From: Flavobacteriales bacterium
GTDB lineage: Bacteria; Bacteroidota; Bacteroidia; NS11-12g; UBA955
Reading direction: 5' to 3'
Length of the DNA stretch: 62,846 bases
NCBI GenBank assembly: GCA_947447955.1
Contig: CANFLS010000013.1
Location: forward strand, 1-62,846
The notes under the pieces are model-generated. The model ran no database searches. It had not been told where the DNA came from and worked only from the letters and a program-made list of their open reading frames with translations. Of this stretch, positions 25,848 to 34,580 are shown one piece after another (the stretch's first letter is position 1; every line of letters begins with the position of its first letter). The position numbers and the translations under genes are program-made.

Positions 25848-26948
25848 ATGTATAAAGAATTTAGTAAACATATTGGTTTGTCATTGCTGTTGGTTGTTAT
25901 TTGCAATTTCGCATTTTCTCAGTATTCTTTATCCATGCATTATTTGGCTGGTGAAATGTTACCGCACTCTGAATATACCAAGCCTTTAAAGGCAAGCGTA
26001 AATGGAGTTCAAATAGATGCTCTATGGAAATTGCGTTTGGATCAAAACTCTAAAATATCTTCAAGTTCAAATGTTGCTTACTCTCCTAAAATTGGTGGTT
26101 CCATTATTTTTTTAAATAATGGTTTATCTGTTACTGGATATCAATTTGGTGCAGGTGTTACATTGGGAGCTGAAATTTCATCTAAACATGAATGGTTGCT
26201 TAATTGGTATTTCACACATGGCTTATCTTATGTTTCTGAAAAATACGACACGTTTAGTAAACCAATAAATTTTGCAATAGGAAGCCACATTAATTTTTTG
26301 GCTCAGCTTAAAATTGAAGCGCAATACAATGTTTTGCCAAATTTTTCAATTGCCATTGGCGCAAACTTAACCCATGTTTCCAATGCCAATTTTGCTAAGC
26401 CAAATGTTGGATTAAATTCTATTCATGCAAATATTGGTGTTGTGTATTTCCCCAATGAAGTTTATAATACCGACAGAAGTTCGTTTTATTTGCATAAAAA
26501 GAGGTATTACACGAATCCATGGGCAATTGGAATGCGTTATGCCATGAGAGAGCATACGTTGGAATATAGAACTTCATTATCGGCTGTAGTTACAGATATT
26601 CAGTATAGAATTCAAAAATCAGCCAATCATATTTGGGATATTGGCCTTGATTTGTTTTCTGACGACAATTACAAATTTGATAAATATGGTAATTCTAATG
26701 ATATTGCTTATTTAGATCAGTGGGAGTTGGGGTTAAAATTTGGCCATCAATATGTATTTGGTAGGGTAGGATTGAGGACAGATTTAGGGATGTATTTGTT
26801 TAGGCCTGTTTTTAGCGAAAAGCCAGCTTTCTACAATTGTATTGGTATAGATTATAGGTTAAGCCAGAATTGGGTTGCTAGAACGCGTTTAAAAGCGCAT
26901 TTGAATATTGCTGACTATATGGAATTCGGTTTGAGTTATTTATGGTGA
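25848..26948 (+). CDS. PagL-like acyloxyacyl hydrolase / lipid A deacylase
   Basis: A 366-aa outer-membrane protein with a signal peptide (ends FAFSQ, about residue 24). The barrel carries LTHVSNANFAKPNVGLN (H176, S178), which is the PagL catalytic signature HxSNA...PNxGxN. PagL removes the 3-O-linked acyl chain from lipid A; many Bacteroidota relatives are annotated as acyloxyacyl hydrolases. At 366 aa it is about twice the length of Pseudomonas PagL, with extra strands after residue 200, so its substrate may differ. Single-gene unit ending at a bidirectional terminator. Confidence 0.75.
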   Translation: MYKEFSKHIGLSLLLVVICNFAFSQYSLSMHYLAGEMLPHSEYTKPLKASVNGVQIDALWKLRLDQNSKISSSSNVAYSPKIGGSIIFLNNGLSVTGYQFGAGVTLGAEISSKHEWLLNWYFTHGLSYVSEKYDTFSKPINFAIGSHINFLAQLKIEAQYNVLPNFSIAIGANLTHVSNANFAKPNVGLNSIHANIGVVYFPNEVYNTDRSSFYLHKKRYYTNPWAIGMRYAMREHTLEYRTSLSAVVTDIQYRIQKSANHIWDIGLDLFSDDNYKFDKYGNSNDIAYLDQWELGLKFGHQYVFGRVGLRTDLGMYLFRPVFSEKPAFYNCIGIDYRLSQNWVARTRLKAHLNIADYMEFGLSYLW

Positions 26949-26970
26949 TTTAAATTTCATTAAAAACAAA

Positions 26971-27000
26971 AAAAACCGTGATTCTAAAATCGCGGTTTTT
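26971..27000. terminator. Bidirectional terminator, PagL-like gene / desaturase
   Basis: Stem AAAAACCGTGATT with AATCGCGGTTTTT (one G-T pair), loop CTAA. It serves both converging genes. Confidence 0.85.
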
Positions 27001-27022
27001 TTATTTATAATTTTTATAAGAA

Positions 27023-28108
27023 TTATGCTGTAGGATTTAATTGTCCAATGTATTTTAAGTAATTAAAATGAGATTTAATTGCTTTAAACATGGTAGGGAA
27101 TTCTTGATATCTGATATTGAAATCTGCACAGGTAGATTTTACAATTTCATTGATTTTAGGATAATGAACATGGCTGATCTTTGGAAATAAATGGTGTTCA
27201 ACTTGGAAATTTAAACCACCCAATAACCAGCACCACAATTTACTTTTTGTTGCAAAGTTTGAGGTTGTGCTAATTTGATGGGTAGCCCAATCGTTTTCTA
27301 CAACAACTTCTTCAGGGTCATTGGCAATAAAATCCATTCCTTCAACAACATGTGCCAATTGAAATACAATTGTAATGCAAATTCCGGTAACGATTGCCAT
27401 GATTAAGTAACCCATAACTGCCTTAAATAATCCAACCTTTAAAGCTGGAACAAATATAAAGATGCCTAGGTAGACTAATTTGCTAGCCCAAAATTCAAAA
27501 TGTTCGAATGCAGACATTTTACCTTTCATTTTGCGATCACCAATTTTGCCACTGAAATATTTTGTGAAATCTTGTAAAGATATCCATGTTAAATAGGCAA
27601 CTGAATAAAGAACAATACCGTAAATGTGTTGGAATTTATGAAACCATAACTTTTTTTGATTGTTATTTAAGCGCATGTATGGGTAAATGTCGATATCTTC
27701 ATCTGCTCCATCAATGTTGGTGAAACTATGATGGGCAATGTTGTGTTTTTCAACCCAATAAAATGCATTTCCACCAAGGAAATTTAAACTATTGGCCATG
27801 AGTTTATTTATCCAAGGTTTTGTAGAGTAGCTACCATGTGATCCATCGTGCATCACATTAAATCCAATTGCCGCGAAGGATATTCCCAACAAAGAGCAAA
27901 GTACTATTTGTAACCAGGTTTGTTCTGGTGTGAAAAACAGTAAGAACACATAGGAAGATAAAAGTAATAACCCAAAAACAATAGTTTTTATGTATAAGCT
28001 CCAATTTCCAGTTGGTTTTATGTTGTTCTCTGTAAAATATTGATCGATTCGTGATCTTAAAGTACTAAAAAATTGAGCATTTCTGCCTTCAAATCTAATT
28101 GTAGCCAT
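27023..28108 (-). CDS. Membrane fatty acid desaturase
   Basis: A 361-aa integral membrane acyl-lipid or acyl-CoA desaturase (PF00487). Three His boxes bind the di-iron site: HDGSHG, HNIAHH and QVEHH. The QxxHH third box is typical of front-end (delta-5/delta-6-like) desaturases, although no cytochrome b5 domain is fused. About four membrane helices are present (GLLLLSSYVFLLFF region and LVYLGIFIFVPAL region). I chose ATG 28108; a TTG at 28135 lies inside the promoter element. It probably adjusts membrane fluidity; the double-bond position cannot be read. Confidence 0.88.
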   Translation of the reverse strand: MATIRFEGRNAQFFSTLRSRIDQYFTENNIKPTGNWSLYIKTIVFGLLLLSSYVFLLFFTPEQTWLQIVLCSLLGISFAAIGFNVMHDGSHGSYSTKPWINKLMANSLNFLGGNAFYWVEKHNIAHHSFTNIDGADEDIDIYPYMRLNNNQKKLWFHKFQHIYGIVLYSVAYLTWISLQDFTKYFSGKIGDRKMKGKMSAFEHFEFWASKLVYLGIFIFVPALKVGLFKAVMGYLIMAIVTGICITIVFQLAHVVEGMDFIANDPEEVVVENDWATHQISTTSNFATKSKLWCWLLGGLNFQVEHHLFPKISHVHYPKINEIVKSTCADFNIRYQEFPTMFKAIKSHFNYLKYIGQLNPTA

Positions 28109-28132
28109 GTTTTTTTGAATGTTTATTCTATG

Positions 28133-28140
28133 CAAATTTA
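28133..28140 (-). promoter_or_regulatory. -7 element TAAATTTG of the desaturase gene
   Basis: Exact match, 24 nt before the ATG at 28108; it helps to settle that start. Confidence 0.5.
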
Positions 28141-28213
28141 GGTCTTATTAAACCAATTCGCAATGAAATTTAACTATAATTAAAAGAATATTGCATTTGT
28201 TTAAACAAGAATA

Positions 28214-28897
28214 TTAGAATTTGATGCCTAAACGAATTCCTGAGTTTGCTTGTAATGTAAATCCCATCCTTGAACCTAAAAATACTTCTTTGGTTTCATT
28301 GTTGCCATTATTCCAATATTGCGCGGTTCCATTATCTTGGTAACCAAATCCATATCCAATTTCAGCACCAATATAAATACTTGGAAGGAAGTAATAGTCA
28401 GCCCCAAATACCAGTCCACCGTATACTGAAAATGCACCCGAATTAATGAGCGACATTTGGCCATTTTCTGTATAAGTAACACCGTTTATTGTATTGGTTC
28501 CATCTTTACTCATGTTTGAAACTCCAATTCCTGCTTCAGCACCAATAAATGGTGAAAGTTTTTCAGTACCGGAAAAATGTTTTTCTACTCCCAAAATCAA
28601 TTTGAAGTCAGTACTTTGTTGATTCACAGTAAAAGGAGGATTGCTAGGGTTCATTCCATCATATGAATAATCGGTGCTTTGATCAAAGTTAAATGCCAAT
28701 CTTGACCTAAGTGCAATATTTTGTTTTAGAAAGTACCTCATCCTAATTTCCGAAATTGTGATACCGATTGGTGCACTTCCAGTTTGGAGATTTAATGTTG
28801 TTTCGATTGTTTTGTTGCCTTTTTCTGCTTTTTGAGCCATTGAAAATTGACAAAAGGAAAATAATGTTAACAGTGTTATGATTGATTTGTTTTTCAT
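28214..28897 (-). CDS. Outer-membrane beta-barrel protein, paralogue 1
   Basis: A 227-aa exported protein with a signal peptide ending SMAQ. Alternating strands and glycine-rich turns (FIGAEAGIGVSN, SVYGGLVFGADYYF, IYIGAEIGYGFGYQ) and an ILE-LYS-PHE end (GIRLGIKF) show a small eight-stranded-type barrel. It resembles the gene next upstream: both share a conserved block (SEIRMRYFL here, EEIKVRYFI there) and the same C-terminus (GIRLGYKF there). Ten bp separate the two, so they form an operon from a duplication. Function unknown. Confidence 0.75.
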   Translation of the reverse strand: MKNKSIITLLTLFSFCQFSMAQKAEKGNKTIETTLNLQTGSAPIGITISEIRMRYFLKQNIALRSRLAFNFDQSTDYSYDGMNPSNPPFTVNQQSTDFKLILGVEKHFSGTEKLSPFIGAEAGIGVSNMSKDGTNTINGVTYTENGQMSLINSGAFSVYGGLVFGADYYFLPSIYIGAEIGYGFGYQDNGTAQYWNNGNNETKEVFLGSRMGFTLQANSGIRLGIKF

Positions 28898-28907
28898 GTT
28901 TATATGT

Positions 28908-29690
28908 TTAAAATTTATAACCTAGTCTTATTCCATTGGTGTAACTCATAGCTAATGAAGAGTTTGTTCCTAAACTTTCACCGGTTGTAGTTGTACCTGC
29001 TGGGCCAAATACAGACTTATCTAAATTACCCAAACTTATTGATTGGTATCCATATCTAATTTCTGTGCCTATATAGAAACTAGAATTTAAATAATAATCC
29101 AAACCCAATATTCCCCCTGCGTAAACACCTTGTTCGGTATTTGATGAGTTATATGTATATCCTTTTTTGAATGTAGCTGCATCATCTGTATTTGAACCAG
29201 TTACAGTCTTTGAGCTAATAGATATTAATAATTCTACCCCCCAATAAGGCGATAAATCATTTTTTGATTTAATATGTTGTTCAACTCCACCACCAAGAGT
29301 AAATGATTGATTTGTTTCATATGTTTTGGCGTTTTCGCCATTTAAACCTGTAATGGTTTTGTTGATAGAAGACATGGTAATCATGCCGCGACCTCTATAT
29401 GCTCTCTTTTCTGAAATGAAATATCTTACTTTTATCTCTTCAAATTTAATTCCCAATGGCTGATTCATGAGTTGAAGATTTAATATTCCCTCAAATGTAA
29501 TATTGTCTTTTTTTGCTTTCAAATAAGATCCAGTATTGTTTTGATTGTTTGCGGGTGGGTTGTTTGAAGATGAATTATTATTGTTATTTGCATTAATATT
29601 CGCGACTGTATTGCTTGGTTTTGCCGGAGGTTGGGCAAAAATCGAATTGAGCATAAAACAAGCGAAAATTGCAAAAAATAGCGTTTTCAT
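28908..29690 (-). CDS. Outer-membrane beta-barrel protein, paralogue 2, with Asn-rich linker
   Basis: A 260-aa exported protein: signal peptide ending IFAQ, then a low-complexity Pro/Asn/Ser linker (about residues 20-53, e.g. NANNNNNSSSNNPPANN), then a barrel like that of the downstream gene (LGLDYYLNSSFYIGTEIRYG, NGIRLGYKF). The linker is absent in the paralogue and may span a periplasmic gap or be disordered. The AATATTTG at 29702-29709 on the minus strand is a near match to the -7 element. Function unknown. Confidence 0.75.
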   Translation of the reverse strand: MKTLFFAIFACFMLNSIFAQPPAKPSNTVANINANNNNNSSSNNPPANNQNNTGSYLKAKKDNITFEGILNLQLMNQPLGIKFEEIKVRYFISEKRAYRGRGMITMSSINKTITGLNGENAKTYETNQSFTLGGGVEQHIKSKNDLSPYWGVELLISISSKTVTGSNTDDAATFKKGYTYNSSNTEQGVYAGGILGLDYYLNSSFYIGTEIRYGYQSISLGNLDKSVFGPAGTTTTGESLGTNSSLAMSYTNGIRLGYKF

Positions 29691-29734
29691 TCTTCGAAAT
29701 TACAAATATTGAATTATAACATTGCTATTTAATC

Positions 29735-29742
29735 TATTTTTG
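29735..29742 (+). promoter_or_regulatory. -7 element TATTTTTG of the barrel gene at 29750
   Basis: Exact match, 7 nt before the ATG, in the short divergent gap. Confidence 0.55.
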
Positions 29743-29749
29743 TATCGAA

Positions 29750-30349
29750 ATGCGGAGAATTATAGTATTCTTTTTGATTTTATTTTTTATTCAGTTGGCA
29801 AAGGCTCAGTCCTGGTCACCCATAGATAGTATCAAGTTGTCTTTAAAAAATAAACCCAATATTATTTTGGGTATGGACAAAAGAAATTCATATGTTGTTG
29901 GTATGCCTGTGAATATTTTTGGAATTAGATTGGGTTATGATTATGGCAAACTCGCACTTTTAGGTGCTTTTTATTCAGCCTCAACTACCAAAGAAGGAAC
30001 AGATAATACCTATGATTATTTGATTTTAGGAGCAATTTGCGAATATCATTGGTATAAAAACTATCGCTTCCGTGTTTATCAAACAATCCAAACGGGCATC
30101 GGAACCGTTGATATTAAAGAAAGGGACGTGATAACTAAGGAAATTCAATATAAATCAAATATGATTATTCCCATTGAAACAGGAATAACAGGAAATATTC
30201 GTTTTTTAAAATATTTCGGACTTACAGCAGGTATTGGGGTAAGAACTTCATTAACTCCTAATACCTATTATACCGCTCCATATTATTCTTATGGTATTAT
30301 GGTTTTTACCAAAGATTTAATTAAAGACATTCGGAATTTTACTAAATAA
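29750..30349 (+). CDS. Small outer-membrane protein of unknown function
   Basis: This 199-aa product has a signal peptide (MRRIIVFFLILFFIQLAKAQ) and a series of short amphipathic strands (VNIFGIRLGYDYGKLALLG, ILGAICEYHWYKNYRF, FGLTAGIGVRTSL). It is a predicted barrel of about eight strands. It is divergent from the barrel pair on the other strand but not obviously homologous to it. Single-gene unit. Confidence 0.65.
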   Translation: MRRIIVFFLILFFIQLAKAQSWSPIDSIKLSLKNKPNIILGMDKRNSYVVGMPVNIFGIRLGYDYGKLALLGAFYSASTTKEGTDNTYDYLILGAICEYHWYKNYRFRVYQTIQTGIGTVDIKERDVITKEIQYKSNMIIPIETGITGNIRFLKYFGLTAGIGVRTSLTPNTYYTAPYYSYGIMVFTKDLIKDIRNFTK

Positions 30350-30379
30350 AAAATGGTCAGAATTTTCTGACCATTTTTT
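30348..30379. terminator. Bidirectional terminator
   Basis: A 15-bp perfect stem (AAAAAATGGTCAGAA/TTCTGACCATTTTTT) with a minimal loop lies between converging genes. Confidence 0.88.
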
Positions 30380-30398
30380 ATTTATATTTTTAGTTTAA

Positions 30399-31970
30399 TT
30401 ACTTAGTCTTATACTTTTCGCTATGTTCAATGAACTCAGCAATTTTTTCTACATCAATTCTATTTGCAATGATCTTCTTATTAGCGTCTAGTATGAAAAT
30501 TGTAGGACTTGCAATTACGTAATATGCATATAGAGCGTCGGCATATTTTTGACTCTGCACTTCACCGCGAATTAGATGAATGAATTCTTTCATTTCTGGG
30601 TGCTCCTTAGCGTATTCATGCCATTCTTTCTTTTTATCGCCCGATGACAATGCCACTACTTTCCATCCTTTGCTTTTGTTCTCCGCGTAAATTTTTGCCA
30701 ATTTAGGCATTACTTCTTTACAATGACCACAAGTAGGATCCCAGAAAATCATAATGGTATAAGGGGCTCTAATTGAATTGGTTCTTACCCATGCACTGTC
30801 TAAGTTTTTCAACTCTAATTCAGGTGCTATTTGGCCAATTAATGTATGAGAACGTCTAAAAGCATTTTCGCACATTTTGGCAACAGTTACACTATCAACC
30901 CACCAAGCTTTACCTGCGCAATAATTCGATAATGCCATGTGAACAAATGCTTTGTCCAATCCCATAACATTGCTAGATTCAAATCTGTTTGTCAAATACC
31001 AAATAATATACTTTTCATTTTCAATTGTGTTTTTGGTTTTTGATAATAACCATTCGCTCGCGACAATACAAGTATCTGCATCGGGAACAATCACTTTATC
31101 AAAGTAAAAATCCAACTTTTGTTTCAATACGTTCACAGGCATTCTCACTAAACCATCTTCGTTGAAATCAACATGATCCCAATAGTGTTGTTTGAAATAG
31201 TTGAATGGGTATGCGCTGTCTTTGGTTCCATCTGCTTTGGTTGGCAATACAGAAGGGAAATCAACCGCAATTAATGAATATAAAAAGTGAGACAATAAGT
31301 TTTTAGGATGCGTAGCGATAAAAAGAGAATCTGAAGCTTCTTTTTCTCTTAAATATGCAGCTTTTTTAGGCTCTAAGCGTTTGATGTTTGCAGGAGTTGA
31401 ATCTTTTTTTAATTCTTCATCTAACGCAACCAATTTTTCAATTACAGACATTTTTGAGACTTGATATTGAACAAAATCTGAATTTTCTGTTGATCCCTCA
31501 ACTTTCATTTTTTTGTAATATTCTCTTTCGTAAAATGAAGTATCAAAGGTGATTGTGAAATCTTGATCATCGTCAATCATAAATTCGAAATAATCTTTCT
31601 TTTCAGGCAATACAAACAAGTACATACCACGTTGTAATTTGGTTGGACTAGGTTTTTTTGTATTGTAACTACCGTTAAAAGTTGCAATTCCATTCGCTTG
31701 AATTTCTGCTGTATCTCTTAGGTATTTCCCTCCAATATGATGATCAGCTAAAAATACCATTTGACCTGGTTTTAATGCTTTACATTTAAATTTAATACTG
31801 TAAGAACCTGGCTCGCGGCCATCCCAACTTGTTTTATTCTTAAGTTCTGGATACATTCCAACAGTATTTCGTTTTACTGGTGGTGTAATTCTTTGATAAG
31901 GAATGATTTGTGCATTCGACCAAAGTGCGGTAAGCACAAAAGCAAGGGTTAAAAAATATTTAGGCTTCAT
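30399..31970 (-). CDS. Periplasmic thioredoxin-like (TlpA/ResA type) protein with DUF5106-like region
   Basis: A 523-aa exported protein. The start at ATG 31970 gives a clean signal peptide (MKPKYFLTLAFVLTALWSNAQ); the open frame extends 15 codons upstream without function. The N-terminal 150 residues resemble the DUF4369-type domain common before thioredoxin folds. The middle is a helical region of the DUF5106 kind (IATHPKNLLSHFLYSL). The C-terminal about 140 residues are a thioredoxin fold with active site C414-G-H-C417 (WDPTCGHCKEVMP). It is a likely disulfide reductase in the periplasm. Its partner is unknown. Confidence 0.83.
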   Translation of the reverse strand: MKPKYFLTLAFVLTALWSNAQIIPYQRITPPVKRNTVGMYPELKNKTSWDGREPGSYSIKFKCKALKPGQMVFLADHHIGGKYLRDTAEIQANGIATFNGSYNTKKPSPTKLQRGMYLFVLPEKKDYFEFMIDDDQDFTITFDTSFYEREYYKKMKVEGSTENSDFVQYQVSKMSVIEKLVALDEELKKDSTPANIKRLEPKKAAYLREKEASDSLFIATHPKNLLSHFLYSLIAVDFPSVLPTKADGTKDSAYPFNYFKQHYWDHVDFNEDGLVRMPVNVLKQKLDFYFDKVIVPDADTCIVASEWLLSKTKNTIENEKYIIWYLTNRFESSNVMGLDKAFVHMALSNYCAGKAWWVDSVTVAKMCENAFRRSHTLIGQIAPELELKNLDSAWVRTNSIRAPYTIMIFWDPTCGHCKEVMPKLAKIYAENKSKGWKVVALSSGDKKKEWHEYAKEHPEMKEFIHLIRGEVQSQKYADALYAYYVIASPTIFILDANKKIIANRIDVEKIAEFIEHSEKYKTK

Positions 31971-32023
31971 TGTTTTTACTAAAATCTCCGTAAATTTAGA
32001 CAAATTTTGTTCCAAAACGTTGT

Positions 32024-32356
32024 ATGGATTCTGAAAACTATAATTTTTATGATCGAATTTTCGATGTAGTGAGATTAATTCCCCATGGAAGGGTTACTTC
32101 TTATGGTGCAATTGCGTCTTTTTTAGGTGCAAAAAGAAGCAGTCGCATGGTTGGGTGGGCCATGAACTTAAGCCATTCTGTTGAACCTTATGTTCCAGCC
32201 CACAGAGTTGTGAATAGAAATGGACTTCTTACTGGAAAAGCCCATTTCAAAGACATAAACGAAATGCAACAGTTATTAGAAGCTGAAGGTATTAGTGTGG
32301 TTGACGACCAAATCCAAAATTTTAAGGACGTTTTTTGGGACCCGGCTTCTTTGTAA
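32024..32356 (+). CDS. atl: Alkyltransferase-like protein (ATL), MGMT family
   Basis: A 110-aa DNA-binding protein. The MGMT fold is clear (YDRIFDVVRLIPHGRVTSYG, GWAMNLS), but the alkyl-accepting Cys of the PCHR motif is Ala: P58-A59-H60-R61. That is the mark of ATL proteins, which bind O6-alkylguanine without repairing it and hand it to nucleotide excision repair. The length matches ATL proteins (about 100-110 aa). Its 3' end overlaps the convergent rluA-like gene by 35 bp. Confidence 0.88.
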   Translation: MDSENYNFYDRIFDVVRLIPHGRVTSYGAIASFLGAKRSSRMVGWAMNLSHSVEPYVPAHRVVNRNGLLTGKAHFKDINEMQQLLEAEGISVVDDQIQNFKDVFWDPASL

Positions 32357-33104
32357 GAGGTTTCTTTTCAAAAGGTTTCTTTGAAAATTCTTTCTTTTTT
32401 GCAGGTTTTTTAAAGTCATCTTTTTTCAACAAATCCGCAAATAATTGCCACCATTGTTTATTTGGGTAGGGTGCTTTAATATTTAACGAAGGATTGGTTT
32501 TTACGGCATGTGGTGTAACCAATTGATATGCATGTAAAGCAATACTTCTGTCAGGTAGTGGTTCTCTTGCACCGTATTTCAAATCGCCCATTATAGGGGA
32601 ACCTTGTTTTGCCAATTGTGCACGAATTTGGTGGAAACGTCCAGTTTCTAATTGAATTTCATACAAAAATTTATCTCCTCTATTGTTCAATAACTTGTAA
32701 TGTAAAACAGCATGTTTGCTGCCAGGTCGAGGAGTGTTATATGTAAGCGCCCTATGCGTAGTGCTATCTTTTCCTAAATAATTTTCTAAAGTTCCTTCAG
32801 ATTCAGGTAATGCATATTGGGTAATGCAGTGGTATATTTTTTTATTTTGTTTTAATCGGAAAACCTCATTCATTCTGATGAGCGCTTTTGATGTCTTAGC
32901 CAACATCATTGTGCCGCTTACTGGGCGATCAATGCGGTGAATCAATCCTACAAATGCTGCCCCTGGCTTATTGTATTTTTCTCGAATATATCTTTCGGCA
33001 ATCTCCAATAAGTGTTCATCACCAGTTTCGTCGCCTTGAACTGGCAACCCTGCTGGTTTATTTACCACCAAAAGGTGATTGTCTTCCCATAATACTTCAA
33101 GCAT
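32322..33104 (-). CDS. RluA-family pseudouridine synthase
   Basis: This 260-aa enzyme converts uridine to pseudouridine in rRNA or tRNA. The catalytic Asp is D59 in HRIDRPVSG; also visible are VVNKPAGLPVQ (15-23), LETGRFHQIRAQLA and GDLKYGA. No S4 domain is present, as in RluA/TruC types. The last about 30 residues are a Lys/Pro-rich basic tail (KKPFEKKPLTKKPGPKK), probably RNA-binding, partly encoded in the overlap with the ATL gene. The exact target cannot be told. Confidence 0.88.
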   Translation of the reverse strand: MLEVLWEDNHLLVVNKPAGLPVQGDETGDEHLLEIAERYIREKYNKPGAAFVGLIHRIDRPVSGTMMLAKTSKALIRMNEVFRLKQNKKIYHCITQYALPESEGTLENYLGKDSTTHRALTYNTPRPGSKHAVLHYKLLNNRGDKFLYEIQLETGRFHQIRAQLAKQGSPIMGDLKYGAREPLPDRSIALHAYQLVTPHAVKTNPSLNIKAPYPNKQWWQLFADLLKKDDFKKPAKKKEFSKKPFEKKPLTKKPGPKKRP

Positions 33105-33108
33105 ACTG

Positions 33109-33116
33109 CAAATTTA
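33109..33116 (-). promoter_or_regulatory. -7 element TAAATTTG of the rluA-like gene
   Basis: Exact match, 4 nt before the ATG at 33104. Confidence 0.55.
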
Positions 33117-33153
33117 CCAAATTGTTGGCTATTTAATATTAAAGTTTTAGAAG

Positions 33154-33161
33154 TACTTTTG
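33154..33161 (+). promoter_or_regulatory. -7 element TACTTTTG of the MATE gene
   Basis: Exact match, 8 nt before the ATG at 33170. A GTG at 33161 that could extend the frame lies within it, so 33170 is preferred. Confidence 0.55.
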
Positions 33162-33169
33162 TGCAATAC

Positions 33170-34579
33170 ATGTCGTTTTTTTCTATTAAGGGTTACAAGT
33201 TTGAATTAAAGGAGATAGCCTATTTGGCTTATCCTATGATTTTAGGTCAGTTGGGAGTAGTGTTGATGGGGGTAGCCGACACCATTATGGTTGGAAAGTT
33301 GGGAACGGATGCGTTGGCAAGTGTAAACCAAGCTAACAATTTGTTTTTCATGTTAAGTGGATTAACTTTTGGGGTTTTGTTTGCTGTGAGTACCCTAGTT
33401 AGTATTAAAGTGGGCGAAAACAAAGCTTCACATGGGTTTGCCATTTATAGAGCCAGTTTGATTGTGAGTGTGTTGCTTTTCGTTTTTCAATTTTTTATTC
33501 TTCAAATACTTATACATAATTTTCATTGGTTGGGACAAACTGGAAATATCAACGTTTTGGCACCGAAATTCTTGAATATTGTGAGTTGGTCAATTTTGCC
33601 AATATTAATTAATATGAGTTCTAGGCAATTTACAGACGGGTTAGGACATACCAAAGTATTCATGATTCTTACAATTGCCGCTTTGATTCTCAATGTGTTT
33701 TTAAATTGGTTATTGATCTATGGAAACTGGGGTGCGCCTGCTTTGGGTGTTGAGGGATCGGCGTATGCCACGCTAATTTCACGAATTGCGATGGCAATCG
33801 TTGGGCTTTGGTATGTAAGGTATTCAAAATTAATGAAGCAATATTTACCAGAAAAAATGCCTAGTTGGAAATCGGTTTTGCCTGAAATGAAACCAATTTG
33901 GAAAATGGGAATTCCATTGGCATTGCAAACATTTGCCGAATGGGCATGTTTTGCCCTTTCAGGTGTTATGGTAGGTTGGTATGGAGCTTCTCAGTTAGCA
34001 GCTCATGCTGTTGCATTGAATATTGCATCGGTTACTTATATGATTGCAAGTGGTATTGCTATGGCTGGTTCAATTTTGGCAGGAAATAGCTACGGTGAAA
34101 AAAATGTATTAAAACTCAAAAAAGTTGCACATGCTACATTCTTACTTTTAACTATTTTTGAATTGTTCAATGCATTTATGTTTATGTTGTTCAATAAGCA
34201 AATCGCGGCCCTCTATCGTGTTGATGATTCGGTAATGCCTTATATTCTACCATTGCTAACATTGGCAGCCTTCTTTCAGCTTTCAGACGGAATTCAAGCA
34301 GGAGCAATGGGTTTACTGCGTGGTGTTAAAGACGTAGTTTGGGCAAGTATCATTTCAATTGTTTCATACTGGGTAGTTTCTTTGCCCTTGTCATATTATT
34401 TCGGTGATTATAGAATTCATTTCTTAAACGGTCATTTTACAAGGGTCCATGTTCCTAATTCGATTTGGGAAAATGGTCAAGTTTATGGTGTTTGGATAGG
34501 GTTTACCGTTGGATTATTCGTGGCTTCGATTTTTGGGGTTTATCGTTTTTACAGCAAGTTAAATAAAATAAAATTTTAA
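33170..34579 (+). CDS. MATE-family multidrug/toxin efflux pump (NorM-like)
   Basis: A 469-aa inner-membrane antiporter with 12 predicted helices in two halves. Typical text: ELKEIAYLAYPMILGQLGVVLMGVADTIMVG (first 18 residues as a guide: ELKEIAYLAYPMILGQLG), RQFTDGLGHTKVFM, GWYGASQLAAHAVALNIAS and DGIQAGAMGLLRGVKDV. MATE pumps expel cationic compounds using sodium or protons. The start is ATG 33170. The next gene begins 1 bp after its stop codon, so the two are co-transcribed. Confidence 0.92.
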   Translation: MSFFSIKGYKFELKEIAYLAYPMILGQLGVVLMGVADTIMVGKLGTDALASVNQANNLFFMLSGLTFGVLFAVSTLVSIKVGENKASHGFAIYRASLIVSVLLFVFQFFILQILIHNFHWLGQTGNINVLAPKFLNIVSWSILPILINMSSRQFTDGLGHTKVFMILTIAALILNVFLNWLLIYGNWGAPALGVEGSAYATLISRIAMAIVGLWYVRYSKLMKQYLPEKMPSWKSVLPEMKPIWKMGIPLALQTFAEWACFALSGVMVGWYGASQLAAHAVALNIASVTYMIASGIAMAGSILAGNSYGEKNVLKLKKVAHATFLLLTIFELFNAFMFMLFNKQIAALYRVDDSVMPYILPLLTLAAFFQLSDGIQAGAMGLLRGVKDVVWASIISIVSYWVVSLPLSYYFGDYRIHFLNGHFTRVHVPNSIWENGQVYGVWIGFTVGLFVASIFGVYRFYSKLNKIKF

Positions 34580-34580
34580 T

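Noticed and set aside
32024-32356. Calling the small MGMT-fold protein an O6-methylguanine methyltransferase
   Set aside because: The acceptor Cys is replaced by Ala (A59), so it cannot accept the alkyl group.
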